This document shows, piece by piece, positions 26,231 to 36,529 of a stretch of DNA of 64,000 bases. The stretch's first letter is position 1. The number at the start of each line of letters is the position of its first letter. The translations under genes were made by a program, and so were the position numbers. The notes beneath the pieces are model-generated. The model was not told the DNA's origin and ran no database searches. It was given only the letters and a program-made list of their open reading frames with translations. Where the stretch lies: contig NC_134458.1 in assembly GCF_047948215.1 (NCBI RefSeq), positions 86,693,260-86,757,259 on the forward strand, given 5' to 3'. This stretch comes from Lycorma delicatula. Its lineage: Eukaryota > Arthropoda > Insecta > Hemiptera > Fulgoridae.

Positions 26231-26883
26231 TAATCTTCCTTGACTATCTTGGACCTTAACAATCGGTGTAGAAAGAAGAATATTCGATTGCACTCTTGAT
26301 TTGAGCGAACAATAAATGTTAGAAGAGCTATGATGTGAAGCTGGACTGTCTTGCGAACAACTAGAAAATTTCTGGTTTGAATCTGAATCATTATTGCTAT
26401 TACATTTAAACGAATTATTTTGGGAACCTATATGTAATGAGATGTGATGTTTGCCCTTGCAAATTCGTCAGCCTCCAGAGGAACAATTCCTGACTAAATG
26501 ACCTAATCTAAGACAATTGTAATATAACTTCTAATCCTTAACAAACTTAAATTTATCAGAAACACTTAAATTACTAAACTTCAAACACTTGTATGAAGTG
26601 TGAGGTTGATTGCAACATTTACATACTTTGGAATTAGTAGCAACATATGAGTTAGTATGTCGAACAGGTTTATATTTTTGCCGTTCATACACTGTTTTTG
26701 TTTATTACTGCTTGAACAGGTTAAAGCCTCCATGGCTTGACTTTTCCAAAAATTCAAAAAGATCTTTGAGAGATGGAAAATCTTGTGTAGAATTTTTTAA
26801 TTCCCATTCTCGTTTGGTTTTTGCATCTCATCTATCTATATACAGTTGACTTAAAATTACTTCATGAATTGGTGTTTGAATAT

Positions 26884-27579
26884 TTAAAACATTGAGAGCA
26901 TTAAAATTACTAATCGCCGTATGATGAACTGACGCAATTCGTTGGCGTCTTCCTTACTAACTAACTTAATATTAATTATTTCTCTAACATGAGCCGATGC
27001 AATCAATCTCTTGTTTTCGTATCGGTCTTGTAACAATTTCCAAGCAACCAGGTAATTAGCATCAGTAACAGCTAAGTTTTTTGTTAATTGAGCTGCTTCA
27101 TGTGTCAGTGTAGAATTCAGATAGTAGAATTTCTGAATTGGACTAACGTCTTTATTGTCATGAACCAATACCTTGAATGCATCTGCATAAGGCATCCAAT
27201 TTTCGTACGTACCGTTAAAACGAGGTAAATTGACAGTTGGTAATTTTACTGAAAGTTTATTTTCGTTAATAATGCAAGATTGATGTGACTTGAAGTGCTG
27301 GGTTTCTGAGACTAATGTTTCCTTTAAATATTCTTCCATTTGCGCCCTAATTTCATAATAATTGTCTTCAAAATCTAAACTATCTTCTAAATGCATATCG
27401 TAATTTTTCTCGTCCTGTTCTTCTAGCAAACTCTGTATTTTATTAAAATTATCTAAAATATTTGGCATTGCATCATATCTAACTTTAATATTACTTTTTG
27501 GTGTCTCATTATTACATTTATCGACAAATGTTTTTATGCGTGTTAATTGAGCCTTACATACTCCTAGTTGTTTTTTCAA
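26884..27579 (-). pseudogene. BEL/Pao gag-like protein (capsid region)
   Basis: A 231-residue open frame starts MKKQLGVCKAQLTRI and has a coiled N-terminal part. It then carries the capsid-like domain typical of BEL/Pao gag (VNLPRFNGTYENWMPYADAF, FYYLNSTLTHEAAQL, NYLVAWKLLQDRYENKRL). It ends early after ELRQFIIRRL. Beyond it, in other frames, sit a CCHC-like knuckle (CCNQPHTSYKC, near 26590-26625) and a second knuckle that has lost a Cys. Gag packages element RNA. This copy is truncated by frameshift before the nucleocapsid part. Confidence 0.85.
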
Positions 27580-28126
27580 AGTTGTAATTTCTACTTAAAG
27601 AGACATAATAATAATTCTTATAGATATAACTACTAATGTAAATTAAAGATTTATAGGAAAATTAGAAATTAATATTTATTAAAAATATAGACGATATGGA
27701 TGGAATTAATCAGTAAGAAATAATAATGTGAATGATAAAGGAATCAAATGACAGAATATAAATGTAAGTCTGTATCATAAATAGGAACGTAAATAAGGAA
27801 CTGATAATTCCCAATTTGATATTACTTATCTGAAACAAATAAGATAAGCGACTGGCAGCAGGTAGGCTGACTTGAAGGTCACGATGAAATGGCTGTTTAC
27901 TTAGCACCAAGGTCGATGTCTGCATTCCAAGTCGAATTAAACGGGCACTGAAGATTGTCCCTTAATTATTACTGTATTACACATGGATATTAACCGCACT
28001 TCTTATCGATATTATTACGCAACTATATTATACGATATATTACGAAGTATATATACTATATTAGATATATTATACGCAAACTATATTCTGCACACACAAT
28101 AAAAAATATCCGGTTCGGAGGACCAA

Positions 28127-28376
28127 TGTTACGGGGTGTACGTTGTAGCAGAATAATGGACTGTAGTATACATAAAATAATTACACACTGATTGATAACT
28201 AAATAGACTATATTTATAAGATTAACAACATTAAATTATATTACTATAATGCAGAGGCCGTACTGGCGTGCATGTATACTCTAAGACTGTCCAACTCCGA
28301 ATGATTAGAATACAAAATGTTCTTAATACTAAAGCTGCCCACAGGCAGCGCTGAGTGTCTGATTTTAACCTAAACA
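28127..28376 (-). repeat. BEL/Pao 5' LTR
   Basis: 250 bases, the direct partner of 23080-23330. It contains the promoter and start of transcription for the minus-strand element. The 5-bp target copy gaaat follows at 28377-28381. Confidence 0.95.
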
Positions 28377-28554
28377 GAAATCTATATCTTTATAATAAGA
28401 AAAACAATCCACATAAAAATAAAATATCTAACACAATAATTTTATGTAATAATACAATGAATAATGAAATAAAAGAGAAAAAACCCACAATCACAACCAT
28501 AAACTATGACCAGAACAATACACATTCAACTTATTCGACTATTTATAAAGAATA

Positions 28555-29851
28555 TGAGGGTGGATCAAATAAGTACCCATGTTAAAAATGAAAATGCAAG
28601 TTTTTCAGAAATTTTTTTTTATTTTTCAACACAATCTGCTTTTAGGAGGATATACTTTTCCCAATGTCACTGCCATTTTTTTAAATACTCTAAAAAATAC
28701 AATTTGTCAAACTGTTAAAAATAGGCTTCTGTCTCGACAATGGCCTCTTCATTTGAGCAGAATTTTTTTTCCCCACAAGCCACATTTTCATGTTGAGGAA
28801 CAGAAAGAAGTTGCACAGAGCTAGAGCAGATGAGTAAGGTGGATACAGCAGCAATTCAGAGAGCAATTCATGCAGTTTGGCCGCGACAATTCCAAATGAG
28901 TTAGCTAGTGAGTGCATTGTTGTGATAACAGCACTTTTTTCTTTGCCAAGCGAGGCCATATCTGTTTTAATTACTCGTTGAATCGGTCCAATAATTCACT
29001 GTAGTACTGCCCATTGATTGTGTTTCCTTTTTCCTTTTGCCTGAAAGTCTATGAGGATTAGTCCATTCACATTCCAAAAAATTGTAGCACGAGCTTTCCA
29101 ACGCAACCATCTTAGCCTTCTTTGGTGCAGATTCGCCTGAAAAAACCCATTGGTTTGATTGTCGTTTAGTCTCTGGCATATAGTAATGGATCCAGGTTTC
29201 ATCAACTGTGATAAATTGACATAAAAACTCCTGCAGATTTCGCTTGAAGAGGTCCAAACACTATGTTGAAATGTTGACAGCCATATCCACTTGTCCGAAG
29301 TGAGCAATCACGGCACCCATTGGGCCAACAGTGTTCTCACTCTTAAACTAATCATGTAAAATGCTTATTGCCATTCTGCACAACATACCTACAGCCTCTA
29401 CTACTTTGCATGCTTTCATTGGCAATCAGCAAGAATTACGTAATCGACCTTTTCAATGAATTCCTTAGTAACCATGTCTGCTAGGCAACCTAGGCACTCC
29501 TCATCAAAAACAGATGTATCTCCATGTTTAAATTCATTAAACCAATATCTTACAGTTGTCATCAATGGTGAAGAATCCCGATAGACAGAATCCAACTTCG
29601 CTTTTATTTCTTCACATGTTTTTCCATCCAAAAATAAAAAGTGAATTACGGATCGGTATTTTCTTTTTCCATTGTATCGAAAAACACCAAATACATTTAA
29701 CACAAATGGCTGTCAAATAAAAACTAACCTATGAATCAGTCTGAAATCTGGTCTAGTGTCGTTTGATAGATGGTAGTCTACTGTATTAATGCCAATTTTC
29801 CTCAGCAATGCCACCTGTCTTCAAACACAGATACTTATTGATCCATCCTCA
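28555..29851 (-). mobile_element. mariner-like transposon with TA duplication, dead transposase
   Basis: The ends TGAGGGTGGATCAAATAAGTA (left) and TGAGGATGGATCAATAAGTA (right, inverted) form terminal repeats, with TA on both outer sides (28553-28554 and 29852-29853). On the minus strand the relic encodes KYRSVIHFLFLDGKT, EIKAKLDSVYRDSSP, VRYWFNEFKHG, FITVDETWIHYYMPETKRQ (first Asp), SAPKKAKMV, KLHELLSELL and NFFLFLNMKMWLVGKK. The second Asp position reads Asn (HNNA) and the third, in the SxLAxxxFFLF block, is also Asn. It resembles the SETMAR-type mariner family. It cannot be active. Confidence 0.85.
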
Positions 29852-30264
29852 TATTTAATTAGCTGTAAAGAAAGTACATAATTCTTTGATTGTAGAAACA
29901 TTGCTTGAAGTAACAAAAATGTATTCTTAACTAAGATACAACTAATCAATTAACTAACTTAAGAAACTATTCTGTTTTTTTTTTTTTTTTTTTTTAGTAC
30001 AATGAAAATAAATTGTAATGCTTTCTATTGAATATTACAGTAATTAGATAAGGGAAAAAATGGTCTCTGATAAAATAAGCAAGCACATTCCTTGCATTAA
30101 CAGATCTAAATAATAAGATTAATGTTTGGCACTAACAAATTAACTAAATGTAATCAATATACTTATCTTTTATTTTATCACAATCAGAACACTGTCTATT
30201 CATTATCTACATGGTAAACTATCAAACCTACCAAACTGGGAAGAAAAAAAGAACAAAAATATAC

Positions 30265-30469
30265 CTTTCCTATAGCGAGTTCCTTGATTTGGTGTAGCAT
30301 TATATGCCGGTTGTGCAGTGGTTACAACTAGTGTAGGATAGGTTGCGGGCATCACCATAGGAATAGCTGCTGCCGCCGTTGCTGCTGCTGCCGGACCTCC
30401 TGGGCCTGGCCCATAACTCGGAGTTTGAGGCGTGTGTGGACGGGAAGGTGTTGGTGTGCTTGGTGATCG
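30265..30469 (-). CDS. Atx2: Ataxin-2 exon (C-terminal Pro/Thr/Ala-rich region)
   Basis: The acceptor (tttttgacag) is followed in phase 0 by CGATCACCAAGC. The donor is AAAG followed by gtata at 30264. It encodes RSPSTPTPSRPHTPQTPSYG, then GPGPGGPAAAATAAAA, VVTTAQPAYN and GTRYRK, and ends with one base of the next codon. The Ser/Pro/Thr stretch directly after the PAM2 motif matches the arrangement of animal ataxin-2. The region is disordered and low-complexity. The GCN-coded Ala run is short. Confidence 0.9.
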
Positions 30470-30540
30470 CTGTCAAAAAAAAAAAATGAATGAAGAATAA
30501 AGTCAAAAAATCTACACATCTTATATCCAGTGAATATCAT

Positions 30541-32840
30541 TACTATGGTCTAAGATGACTGAACAGGACTCTACAGTTGATAGTGATTAATTTAAATATA
30601 TACACTTAGACACAGTTTATTCATGGTTTTTTTAACACATTTCAACTTTAATGATAAAGTAATTCCTCTTAACTCATTTATCTCTACTTTAAACTAGAAT
30701 TTTAATAAAAATTTAACCAATAAAATATGTTAATTATTTAGAATCTGTAATATCATAAAATTTATTTACTCAAAAGTTAATAGATTAAAAAAAGAAACTA
30801 AAGTGCTTTTTTTTCTTTTTTGTCATAAAGATTACAGAATGAATAATTCAGAATCAAGAGTAACTATTTAATTTTCAATTCTCTTCCCTTTCCATTATTT
30901 CACTTAAACCCAGAATACTCAAACCACATTTTGTCATGTTTTCTGTCATTTCAACTTTCTTCTCTGTAAGCATCCTAATATTCCTACTATCAGATTTCAT
31001 AAAGACATTTCATTTCTTACACCCTTAAATTTGGAGAAATAGAACCATTTTTTGAAGAGGGTTATAGGAAAGGCAGAGAATGAAAGTAGGAATGCTGTCA
31101 TGAGGTGCATTTTAATAAAAATTGAGGAAACAACAAACATTGATTGTGAAAGAACACAAAAATACAGAGTGAAAATAAAAGAAATGACAATGTAAGAACA
31201 ATTGAATCCTTCATTAAATTTAAAAAAAGCATTCGGAAGTATCTTCTTTAATCGTAGAATAGACATGATAATTTTTGTATATTAAGATCGGGATACAGAA
31301 ACTGCAGCAGATTATTTTCTACACCCAATAGATTTAATGAATGCAAATACAGAAGGAAACTCAACTACTTACCATAAACTGCTGTTTTCTGAATCTTCAA
31401 ACAGAGATAAAAAGAAAACAAAGATTTATGAGTAACTCAAAAAGGAGGTGCTGAAGAATCTAGAAAAGAATTACATACTGAAAAGTTAAAGAACAGGTGA
31501 AACAGATCAGACCAAGGTTTCAGAGCAAAGGGTAAGAGAAATATCACAAAGAAATAGAAGATAGTATACTGGAGACAGCAGAAGAGGTCTGTGGAAGATA
31601 AAGGACTGAAGAGGATTTAGAAGTCGAAATAAAAGACACAAAAGAAAGGTTGGGTGCAAAGCAATGGGGATGGTTTGGACATGCGACAAGAATAGCCAAT
31701 GAGAGAAAGGTTAACTGGTTTACAAATTTAAGAACAAGAGGGACTGCCTGAGACGTTAACAGAGGTGCCAAAAGAATTGGTGAGAGCAAGGGATGCAAGA
31801 GTAGAGAAAGTTAAGAGGTGAATTGATGACAATGAGGTAGAAAAGATAATCTTTCTGATGCTGCAGTAGTGTACGAGAAGAGAAAAAAAACTTTTATCTT
31901 CTCCTATCTATACCACCTAATTACAACTACTTACTTTAAGCAGCAAACTCAAATAAACACGCTAAATAATAAATAATACACACAGCACAAGAAGAAAACA
32001 ACAAGACTGCAATTCAAAATTATTCTGGGGAACCTGGATGGCACTAACAAAACAGCATTACTAATTTTCTCAGCTCAAGTACAGTACGAGCAAGAATATT
32101 GTTGTATACACCTATTAAAATCAAGTTATTTAATATTTTATTGTGCGATATTCATGTACCATTGAGAACAATTACTGTTTACATCCTACTAGTATAAATT
32201 ATCAAATAAAAAACCAGTTTTGTTTACTGTTATGATATATCACATTTTGATGAACTAAAGTTAAATCAATAATCTAGACTACTATAAATAATATTTATTA
32301 TTAAATAAAAATCTGTATCAAATACAAAATCATATCATATATTGTTTTTCTGTAATGAATTAACAAATACGAAAGAACTAAGCACAAAAACAATTCTAAG
32401 CACTGTAGTTTACAATCCCTCAGATCAGCGGTTTAATTAATTATGAATAAACCTTAAGATAGATTAAAACATCTACATGAGGTATATTAATTAAATCTAG
32501 ATTTAGGTATAAAATCTTCTTAAATAAAGCTATTATTTATTGCTTCAATAATAATTAAAAGGCAACTATGCAAATTTACAAAAAGTAATAAGCATAACTT
32601 TACCACTTAAGATTACAGTTCCTGTTTAGATTTGGAACAATAAAAAAGTCCTACAATACCTTCAAAGGATGAATGTACTTTTTTCTTCTTAAACAAATAA
32701 AACTGATGTACTTAAAACAAAAGAGATTATATCTTTATATAAAATGGATTTGAACACCTATTTTAATCTAACAAATAAAAATATAGTTCAACACAATTAA
32801 GAGATTCAAGTTTCATAACTTCTGGCACCATTGGTAACAT
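30541..32840. other. intronic AT-rich DNA
   Basis: Part of the Atx2 intron 30470-40218. Apart from a probable LINE tail remnant (31500-31870) I see no gene, repeat pair or exon-like sequence. Confidence 0.5.
31500..31870 (+). mobile_element. probable degraded LINE 3' coding remnant
   Basis: The plus strand contains KERLGAKQWGWFGHATRIANERKVNWF. It resembles the WFGH-R block that ends many insect LINE reverse-transcriptase ORFs (usual form RLRWFGHVxRM), followed by Arg/Lys-rich sequence broken by stops. No terminal tail or target duplication was found. The assignment rests on this one motif. Confidence 0.35.
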
Positions 32841-32851
32841 ACAATTTATAT

Positions 32852-33042
32852 AAAAATAGTGTCCACTTACCAACAATTGTAAGTATTGTCTATCCCCTCT
32901 ATCATCAGGAAGTACTGATTAACTATAAATTTTATAGTTGTGCATGTAAATTTATATAAATGGGAATTAGAATGAAAAAAAAATTTCAAATTATTATATT
33001 CATAACAGTTGATTACCAATAGTTAAAATAAGTCAACGTTAA
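32852..33042 (+). repeat. left arm of a ~200-bp inverted repeat (foldback/MITE)
   Basis: It pairs with 36213-36432 on the opposite strand. Shared blocks include AATAGTGTCCA, ACAACAATTGT, CTGATTAA, TATAAATTTTATA, ATAAATGGGAATTA and AGTTAAAATAAGTCAA. The right arm carries about 20 extra bases (a small palindromic AAGCGCTT pair). The LINE lies between the two arms. Confidence 0.8.
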
Positions 33043-33351
33043 TTATTATGTTGGCTAACTAATTCCATTTATACTGCGTAACAGTTGTAAGTTCAGTAGT
33101 TGTTAAGGGTGTAAGTCAGGAAGACTTAAATAGCCAATCAACATCACTGTCCTCTGAGTACTGCGCAGCTGAAAGCAATGGAAAACTACAGCTGCTTTTT
33201 TTCCAAGAAAATGTAGCTCTCTACATTTTCATATAGCAATGATGGAGGCGCCTTCCTTGGTAAAATATTCCGGAGGTAAACTAATCCCCCGCTCGGATCT
33301 CCGGGTAGGAACTACTAAAGAAGGAGTCAACATAAAATTAAAAAATAACAT

Positions 33352-34192
33352 TCTAAGAGTCGGAGCGTGGAATGTTAGAAGTTGAAAAAAGGTTGGTAGG
33401 TTAGAAAATTTAAAGAGAGAAATGGTTACGATAAATGTAGATGTAGTAGGAATTAGCGAGGTTCGAAAGGAAGAGGTAAATGACTTTTCGTCAGGTGATT
33501 TTAGAATAATTAACTCAGCTTCAAATAATGGGCAGGCAGGAGTAGGTTTCGTAATGAACAAGAAAATAGGGAAGAGAATAGAGTATTTCAAAATGCATAG
33601 TGATACAATCATTGTAAAACGGATAAAATCAAAACCTAAACCGACAATGATTGTCAACATCTATATGCCTACAAGCGCCCATGATGATGATGAGGTAGAG
33701 TGTGTATACAAAGAAATTGATCAAGCAATTAAACACATAAAAGGAGATGAAAATTTAATAATAGTTGGAGATTGGAATGCAGGCATTGGAAAAGGCAAGG
33801 AAGGAAATATAGTGGGTGAATATGGGCTGGGCAAAAGGAATGAAAGAGTGGACCGACTTATAGAGTATTGCACAAAGTATAATTTAGTAATTGCCAACAC
33901 TCAGTTTAAAAATCATAATAGAAGAACATACACTTGATAAAAGCCAGGCGATACTGCAAGGTATCAGATAGATTACATCATGGTTAAGCAAAGATTTAGA
34001 AAAAAACTCGTTGACTGCAAAACTTACCCTGGAGAAGACATTGATAGCCACCATAATTTAGTGATAATGAAATGTAGATTGAAGTTTAAAAACCTGAAGA
34101 AAAAGTGTCAGATGAATCAGTGGAATTTAGAGAAGCTTGAGGAAGAGGAGGTAAAGAAGATTTTTCGAGGACATCGCAAGAGGTCTGAGTAA
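33352..34192 (+). pseudogene. LINE endonuclease domain (APE type), broken
   Basis: Starts with LRVGAWNVRS, a stop, then the 171-residue frame from 33422. Endonuclease landmarks are VVGISEVRKEE (metal-binding Glu), VNIYMPTSAHDDDE, LIIVGDWNAGIGK (the DWN motif) and, after a stop at 33937-33939, YQIDYIMVKQRF and DSHHNLVIM (usually SDHxLV). In the family this domain nicks target DNA to prime reverse transcription. The reordered SDH (DSH) and internal stops indicate decay. Confidence 0.85.
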
Positions 34193-34449
34193 AAAAGATA
34201 AGGTAGAAAATGTAGAAGAAGAATGGGAGAATGTTAAAAAGGAAATTCTTAAATCAGCAGAAGCAAACTTAGGCAGAACAAGGAGAACTGGTAGAAAACC
34301 TTGGGTTTCAGACTATATATTGTAGCTGATGGATGAACGTAAAAAATATAAGAATGCTAGTGATGAAGAAAGTAAAAGGAACTATTGACAATTAAGAAAT
34401 ATTATAAACAGAAGTGCAAACTAGCGAAAGAAGAGTAGATTAAAGAAAA

Positions 34450-36166
34450 GTGGAAAGAGAATTGAACATTGGTAAAATAGACAGAGCATACAGGAAAGTT
34501 AAGGAAAATTTTGGGGTGCATAAATTAAAATCTAACAATGTGTTAAACAAAGATGGTACACCAATTTATAATACAAAAGGTAAAGTCGATAGGTGGGTGG
34601 AATATATTGAACAGTTATACAGAGGAAATGAATTAGAAAATGGTGTTATAGAGGAAGAAGAGGATGAAATGGGAGAAACAATACTGAGATCTGAATTTAA
34701 GAGAGCATTAAAAGATTTGAATGACAAAAAGATTCCTGGAATAGACGGAATAGCTGTAGAATTACTGCGCAGTGAGGTAAGGAAGCGATTGATAGATTAT
34801 AGAAACAGGTGTGTAATATTTATGAAAAGGGGGAAGTTTCGTCAGACTTCAAAGAAAGTGTTATAGTCATGATACCAAAGAAAACAGGAGCAGATAAATG
34901 TGAAGAATACAGAACAATTAGTTCAGCTAGTCATGCATCAAAAATCTTAACTAGAATTCTATACAGAAGAATTGAGAGAAGAGTAGAAGATGTGTTAGAA
35001 GACCAATTTGGTTTCAGGAAAAGTATAGGGACAAGGGAAGCAATTTTAGGCCTCAGATTAATATTAGAAGGAAGATTAAAGAAAAACAAACCAACATACT
35101 TGGCATTTATAGACCTAGAAGGGGCATTCAATAACGTAGACTGGAATAAAATGTTCAGCATTTTAAAAAAAAATAGGGTTCAAATACAGAGATAGAAGAA
35201 CAATTGCTAACATTTACAGGAACCAAACAGCAACAGTAATAATTGAAGAACATAAGAAAGAAGCCGTAATATAAAAAAGGAGTCCAACAAGGATGTTCCC
35301 TATCCCCGTTACTTTTTAATCTTTACGTAGAAGTAGCAGTTAATGATGTTAAAGAACAATTTAGATTTGGAGTAACAGTACAAGGTGAAAAGATAAAGAT
35401 GCTACGATTTGCTGATGATATAGTAATTCTAGCTGACAGTAAAAACGATTTAGAAGAAACAATGAATGGCATGGATGAAGTCCTGTGCAAGAACTACCGC
35501 ATGAAAATAAACAAGAAAATGAAAGTAATGAAATGTAGTAGAAATAACAAAGACGGACCACTGAATGTGAAAATAGGAGGAGAAAAGATTATGGAGGTAG
35601 AAGAATTTTGTTATTTGGGAAGTAGAATTACTAAAGATGGACGAAGCAGGAGCGATATAAAATGCCAAATAGCACAGGCGAAACGAGCCTTCAGTCAATA
35701 ATATAATTTGTTTACATCAAAAATTAATTTAAATGTCAGGAAAAATTTTTGAAAGTATGTTTGGAGTGTTGCTTTATATGGAATCGAAACTTGGACGATC
35801 GAAGTATCTGAGAAGAAAGGATTAGAAGCTTTTGAAATGTGGTGCTAGAGGAGAATGTTAAAAATCGGATGGGTGGATAAAGTGACAAATGAAGAGGTGT
35901 TGCAGCAAACAGATGAAAAAAGAAGCATTTGGAAAAATATAGCTAAAAGAAGAGACAGACTTATAGGCCACATATTACGGCATCCTGGAATAGTCGCTTT
36001 AATGTTGGAGGGACAGGTAGAAGGAAAAAATTGTGTAGGCAGGCAACGTTTGGAATATGTAAAACAAATTGTTAGGGATGTAGGATGTAGGGGGTATACC
36101 GAAATGAAACAACTAGCAGTAGATAGGGAATCTTGGAGAGCTGCATCAAACCAGTCAAATGACTGA
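34450..36166 (+). pseudogene. LINE reverse transcriptase domain, broken
   Basis: Segments in three frames give the full RT order: KKIPGIDGIAVELLR, VIVMIPKKTGADKCEEYRTIS, DQFGFRKSIGTREAI and LAFIDLEGAFNNVDW (motif A, first Asp kept, the usual AFD reads AFN). These are followed by GVQQGCSLSPLLFNLY (motif B), MLRFADDIVILAD (motif C with both Asp) and FCYLGSRITKDG. The C-terminal part includes RLIGHILRHPGIV and ends SNQSND-stop at 36166. Breaks occur near 34860, 35195, 35275, 35701 and 35750. No function expected. Confidence 0.9.
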
Positions 36167-36212
36167 AGACAAAAAAAAGCAGTTATAAACATCTTACTGA
36201 CAAGACATTTTT

Positions 36213-36432
36213 CTTTTAACATTGACTTATTTTAACTACTGACAATCAAGTGTTATGAACATAATAATTTTAAATTTTATTTTCATTTTAATTCCCATTT
36301 ATAAAAATTTCTATGAACAAATATAAAATTTATAATTAATCAGTAATCCCTGATGATGGAAGCGCTTATTAATCAATAATCTGAAAGCGCTTGGCTAGTC
36401 AATACTCACAATTGTTGTAAATGGACACTATT
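36213..36432 (-). repeat. right arm of the inverted repeat flanking the LINE
   Basis: The inverted counterpart of 32852-33042. It contains the internal palindromic pair GGAAGCGCTTATTAA and CTGAAAGCGCTTGGC that the left arm lacks. Confidence 0.8.
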
Positions 36433-36529
36433 TTTAAATGAATTAAGAGATATCAAGACTACTATTTACAATAAATAATATCACTTATTTGAACTATTTT
36501 ATTAGCGACAAACTTACATTAAATATAAG

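Larger units (their letters stand above)
23080..28376 (-). mobile_element. BEL/Pao LTR retrotransposon, internally deleted
   Basis: Two direct LTRs (23080-23330 and 28127-28376) bracket gag and pol relics read on the minus strand, and a 5-bp duplication gaaat sits at 23075-23079 and 28377-28381. LTRs start TGTT and end AACA. After the 5' LTR (minus strand) comes TGGTCCTCCGAACCGGA, a plausible primer-binding site. A purine-rich GCGGGGAGTG precedes the 3' LTR. Domain order gag, protease, RT, RNase H, integrase places it in BEL/Pao. At 5.3 kb it is shorter than usual because RT and integrase cores are deleted. The LTRs differ at about six positions plus one indel, a fairly old insertion. Confidence 0.95.
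18864..30264. other. Atx2 intron packed with transposons
   Basis: This intron separates exons 30265-30469 and 18643-18863. Over three quarters of it is assigned to mobile elements listed separately: mariner-like copies at 19.1-20.4, 20.5-21.9 and 22.2-23.0 kb, a BEL/Pao element at 23.1-28.4 kb and another mariner at 28.6-29.9 kb. The remaining pieces are AT-rich with no exon-like sequence. Confidence 0.75.
33100..36177 (+). mobile_element. RTE-type non-LTR retrotransposon, near full length
   Basis: It contains a 5' leader with the GC-rich block TATTCCGGAGGTAAACTAAT, an apurinic-endonuclease domain, a reverse-transcriptase domain and a short A tract after the final stop. The order and motifs match the insect LINE family whose endonuclease is often labelled craniofacial-development-protein-2-like. 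Multiple stops and frameshifts break both domains. No target duplication was found; the element lies between the arms of an older inverted repeat. It is the parent type of the truncated tail at 4643-4904. Confidence 0.9.
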
